Source: Treponema sp.
GTDB taxonomy: Bacteria; Spirochaetota; Spirochaetia; Treponematales; Treponemataceae
Reading direction: 5' to 3'
DNA length: 35,039 bases
Assembly: GCA_024682655.1 (NCBI GenBank)
Contig: JAIKYZ010000072.1
Span: 1 to 35,039 of the forward strand
Shown here piece after piece: positions 32,501 through 35,039 of the stretch. The position numbers were made by a program, and so were the translations under genes. Below the pieces are notes generated by a model. It made no database searches. It saw nothing but the letters and a program-made list of their open reading frames with translations, and was not told the origin of the DNA. Numbering within the stretch: the stretch's first letter is position 1; the number at the start of each line of letters is the position of its first letter.

Positions 32501-33433
32501 TTAATCAGAAAATAAAGCTGTAGAAAGGTAACGATCCCCAGTATCAGGAAGAAGAACAACAATGTTTTTCCCTTTATTTTCTGGACGTTTTGCAATTTCT
32601 ATAGCAGCCCATAAAGCAGCGCCCGAAGAAATTCCCACAAGAACTCCTTCTTTTTTACCAATCAATTTACCAGTAGCAAAGGCATCAGCATCAGAAACCT
32701 TAATAACTTCATCATAGATTTTTGTATCAAGAACAGCAGGAACAAAACCAGCACCAATTCCCTGAATTTTATGAGGACCCGCATTACCAGTAGAAAGAAC
32801 AGGTGAGCCTTCAGGTTCAATTGCAGCAACTTTTACATCTGAGTTTTTTGATTTTAGGAATTTTCCAACGCCTGTAACAGTTCCACCAGTTCCAACCCCC
32901 GCTACAAACCAATCAACTTTACCCTCTGTATCTTCCCAGATTTCAGGACCAGTAGTTTCATAATGAGCCTGTGGATTTGAAGGATTTACAAATTGTCCAG
33001 GAATAAAAGAATCAGGAATTTCTTTAGCCAATTCTTCTGCCTTTGCAATTGCCCCTTTCATACCTTTTGAACCTTCTGTTAAAACCAACTCAGCTCCATA
33101 AGCCTTAAGAATCTGACGTCGTTCAATAGACATAGTTTCTGGCATTACAATGATAATTCTATAACCACGGGCAGTAGCAACACTTGCAAGCCCAATTCCT
33201 GTGTTTCCAGAAGTAGGTTCAATAATTACAGAATTTGATTTTAACTTTCCAGATGTTTCTGCATCATCTATCATCTTTTTTGCAACCCTGTCTTTTACAG
33301 AACCAGCAGGATTAAAATATTCTAGTTTTGCGTAGATTTTTGCATCAAGCTTAAACTCTTTTTCAATATTTGATAATTCCAGTAATGGAGTGTGTCCAAT
33401 TAACTGATCAACTGAAGTATAAATATTTGCCAT
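32501..33433 (-). CDS. cysK: Cysteine synthase (O-acetylserine sulfhydrylase)
   Basis: 310 residues. PLP lysine in [14 protein letters not shown], substrate loop [12 protein letters not shown], phosphate loop [12 protein letters not shown], and the end [12 protein letters not shown]. It makes cysteine from O-acetylserine and sulfide. Start follows AGGAG. First gene of cysK-cymR under a paired-operator promoter. No serine acetyltransferase gene is in the window. Confidence 0.96.
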   Translation of the reverse strand: MANIYTSVDQLIGHTPLLELSNIEKEFKLDAKIYAKLEYFNPAGSVKDRVAKKMIDDAETSGKLKSNSVIIEPTSGNTGIGLASVATARGYRIIIVMPETMSIERRQILKAYGAELVLTEGSKGMKGAIAKAEELAKEIPDSFIPGQFVNPSNPQAHYETTGPEIWEDTEGKVDWFVAGVGTGGTVTGVGKFLKSKNSDVKVAAIEPEGSPVLSTGNAGPHKIQGIGAGFVPAVLDTKIYDEVIKVSDADAFATGKLIGKKEGVLVGISSGAALWAAIEIAKRPENKGKNIVVLLPDTGDRYLSTALFSD

Positions 33434-33461
33434 AAAGGAACTCCTGTATATTAATTTTATT

Positions 33462-33520
33462 GCCTATCTTTTTGGTAGGTATTTATCTTATACAGCCATT
33501 TCCCTAGTAAGTCAATAGGT
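33462..33520 (-). promoter_or_regulatory. cysK-cymR promoter with paired operators
   Basis: Minus-strand -35 TTGACT (33515-33510) and -10 TATAAG (33492-33487), spacing 17. Operators CCCTAGTAAGTCAATAGGT (33502-33520) and GCCTATCTTTTTGGTAGGT (33462-33480), centres 40 bp apart. If CymR binds here it regulates its own gene. Confidence 0.8.
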
Positions 33521-33543
33521 ATTTAGTGATTAATTTTATTTTT

Positions 33544-33942
33544 TTATAGCAAATCTGCAAGACTCACACTATCAAGATAAGTTTCTACCAAGTCATCAAG
33601 CTTACTCCAAAGTTTAATAGTTTTACAACCATTTTTTCTAGGACATTCTGGAGCACCAGGAACAAGACAAGCTACAGGAGCAAGATTTCCTTCTGTCAAA
33701 CGAAGAATATCACCAACTTTATATTCTTCTACTTTTCGATTAAGTTTGTATCCACCACCCTTTCCATGAACTCCATCTACAAAGTGATTCTTAGAAAGTA
33801 ATGTCATAATTCCTTCGATATATTTTTGAGAAATATCCTGACGTTCTGCAATTTCTTTTAATGGGACCCTACCCTGATCCTTATTTTGAGCCAAATCAAT
33901 CATAACACGAAGGGCATATCTTCCACGAGTTGAAACAATCAT
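33544..33942 (-). CDS. Rrf2-family regulator with three cysteines, IscR-like
   Basis: 132 residues. The winged helix (MIVSTRGRYALRVMIDLAQ; ISQKYIEGIMTLLSKNHFVDGVHGKGGGYKL) is followed by C92-x7-C100-x5-C106, close to the CX5CX5C cluster site of IscR. It may sense Fe-S status or redox state. Start follows AAGGAG. It stands alone upstream of cysK, and I find no convincing copy of the 19-bp operator before it. It could be the Fe-S regulator of the genome or a second input to the sulfur genes. Confidence 0.8.
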   Translation of the reverse strand: MIVSTRGRYALRVMIDLAQNKDQGRVPLKEIAERQDISQKYIEGIMTLLSKNHFVDGVHGKGGGYKLNRKVEEYKVGDILRLTEGNLAPVACLVPGAPECPRKNGCKTIKLWSKLDDLVETYLDSVSLADLL

Positions 33943-34217
33943 AAAGTAATTTCTCCTTATTATTTTTCATATTTTAAACCTATATCAAACTTATGAAAAG
34001 TTATATTTTGCAGAAATTTCTATATCTGATAGATTGCAGACAATTCCCGCCCCAGTCCAGTTATTTCAAGTGTGGATTTGCTTCCTGTCCCGAAGTTTTC
34101 CGTCCCTACCTGAAATTCCCTACAATTCCGTCTTCGCAAGCGGTAAATCCGCCGGTGTATACACAACCCCAATCTTAAAACCATCCTCGTGTGAACTCTA
34201 AAGTATTTCAATTTTAA
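33943..34217. other. Intergenic region with possible decayed gene end
   Basis: 33943-34020 is AT-rich and should hold the promoter of the Rrf2 gene. Then 34030-34200 is notably richer in G+C than its surroundings. On the minus strand one frame reads EDGFKIGVVYTPADLPLAKTEL then stop, with a stop codon just upstream, which looks like the tail of a lost protein. No intact gene is seen. Confidence 0.35.
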
Positions 34218-34298
34218 CTCCTTGAGGGGAAAGCCTTCCCCTGGTTCGCACTTCGTTGCTCACCACCCCTTCTAACGGGGAGACCCCGTAACGCCCCC
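34218..34298. repeat. GC-rich multi-hairpin repeat, copy 2
   Basis: Same as 323-403, at a constant distance (33895) and in the same direction, directly after the GNAT pseudogene. Confidence 0.75.
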
Positions 34299-34649
34299 CT
34301 ACAATTTTTTCTTAAAAATATAAGTTTTATAATCTCCATGCTCGTCGCTGAAAGGCTCGTAGGCTCCTTCTTCGATTAGAGTAAAGCCGTGTTTTCCGTA
34401 CCATTCTTCTACCTTGCAGGCATCTCCCTTACGGGTAAAAAAGGCAGCGGCTAGAAGATTTCCGGGAAGAGAATCAATCAGCTCAAAATGATAATCGTTT
34501 TCTGAAATATTATTTCTTACTATAAACTCAACATTAAAGCGCTTGAAAACTGCATCACCAACAGGAGGGCTCCAGAGAGGTTCGACCACATCAATTACGA
34601 GCGGAAGATTCTTTTAGTTGAAAGGCTGAAGAGATGTATTTTTTAACAT
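34299..34649 (-). pseudogene. Broken second copy of the GNAT gene
   Basis: Reads as the protein of 404-1003 with two lesions. Codon 12 is TAA (MLKNTSLQPFN then stop; the intact gene has GAG). An in-frame 249-bp deletion has joined EEWY to GKHGF; the deleted piece is bounded in the intact copy by the 10-bp direct repeat CGTACCACTC (502-511 and 751-760), so slippage is the likely cause. The acetyl-CoA loop is gone. A GTG-started remnant of 96 codons could be made but would not fold as GNAT. Confidence 0.8.
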
Positions 34650-34707
34650 AATTTCCTTCTAACAAATCATAACTTCATTTATGATAAAAATCTATCTGGT
34701 CTTGATT

Positions 34708-35039
34708 TTACCGAAGCTTTATTCTCACATAATAGCCGCTTTCGTCCTGATGATGAATTACACCGCCATTTTTAAGCATAACCTTAAGACTTGCAGGATT
34801 ATCTAAATTGCAGTGAAGATAAAGCTGGTCTTCGGGGACGATTTTACGGGCTTCTTCAATTAAGAGCTTGAGTCCCTGAGTGCAGTAGCCGCGTCCACGA
34901 AAATCTTTATGAATAAACTGACCTACGTGGCCGCTTCCATTTTCCAGAGCCGGCACAAGATGATGGCGAAGACGGAACTCACCTATAATTTTGTGTGAGT
35001 CGGGAGCTTTTCTGATTTCAGACTCCTGCGTAAATCCAG
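34708..35039 (-). CDS. GNAT acetyltransferase (partial, runs off window)
   Basis: The C-terminal 109 residues or so are seen; the frame is open to the window edge (GFTQESEIRKAPDSHKIIGEF...). GNAT signs: HVGQFIHKDFRGRGYCTQGLKLLIEEA, the acetyl-CoA binding loop RGRGYCTQ, then LYLHCNLDNPASLKVMLKNGG. Different in sequence from the GNAT at 404. The bases between it and the pseudogene repeat those upstream of the intact copy. Confidence 0.75.
   Translation of the reverse strand, partial: GFTQESEIRKAPDSHKIIGEFRLRHHLVPALENGSGHVGQFIHKDFRGRGYCTQGLKLLIEEARKIVPEDQLYLHCNLDNPASLKVMLKNGGVIHHQDESGYYVRIKLR

Noticed and set aside
34020..34211. 63-codon frame on the minus strand as a gene
   Set aside because: Arg-rich composition, no ribosome site, and a different frame in the same place looks more protein-like; treated as non-coding remnant.
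1..35039. CRISPR arrays, tRNA or rRNA genes, insertion sequences, prophage genes
   Set aside because: No regular repeat-spacer pattern, no tRNA-like folds noticed, and no transposase, integrase or phage protein among the reading frames.

Overview
The window looks like a chromosomal segment of a low-GC, host-associated spirochaete, most likely a Treponema. The reasons are AT-rich codon use, a typical Treponema-like sensor/diguanylate cyclase, an outer-membrane beta-barrel protein, and short GC-rich hairpin repeats in an AT-rich background. I could run no searches, so the genus is an inference.

Left flank (1-7262): a partial membrane-anchored small protein, a GNAT acetyltransferase, a sensor diguanylate cyclase broken by one in-frame amber codon, the divergent pdxR / pdxST vitamin B6 locus, and a decayed LysR-type regulator.

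Core (7309-33520): an almost complete sulfate-to-SAM sulfur assimilation island. In flow order: sulfate uptake (sbp-cysT-cysW-cysA), sulfate adenylylation (cysDN), APS reduction by a short AprAB (dissimilatory type, used here in an assimilatory setting), siroheme metal insertion (cbiK) next to a FecCD-type ABC importer, and a small siroheme/ferredoxin sulfite reductase (sir). Sulfide then has two outlets. One is CysK to cysteine. The other is a protein-thiocarboxylate route to homocysteine (hcyS, hcyF, hcyD, metY, with a TusA-like protein and a thioredoxin), like the pathway described in Wolinella succinogenes. metK makes SAM. metK is followed by an SsuABC-like importer that encloses a radical SAM enzyme and a flavin split-barrel protein, the best candidate here for an undescribed sulfur-scavenging system. 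An alpha/beta hydrolase plus outer-membrane barrel pair has the same promoter type.

Regulation: six promoters carry a 19-bp near-palindrome (consensus ACCTATTGACNNAGTAGGT). At five of them one copy overlaps the -35 box and a second lies just past the -10 box. The likely regulator is a CymR-like Rrf2 protein encoded directly behind cysK; a second, cysteine-containing Rrf2 protein lies next door. The yezD-metK transcript has further layers: a 24-residue leader peptide with two Cys-Cys pairs, then a terminator, then yezD, then a second terminator. A nearly identical 25-nt RNA element sits at the base of both terminators.

Right flank (33943-35039): a hairpin repeat, a decayed second copy of the left-hand GNAT gene, and a partial third GNAT gene. 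The two GNAT copies with their hairpin repeats bracket the island as direct repeats about 33.9 kb apart.
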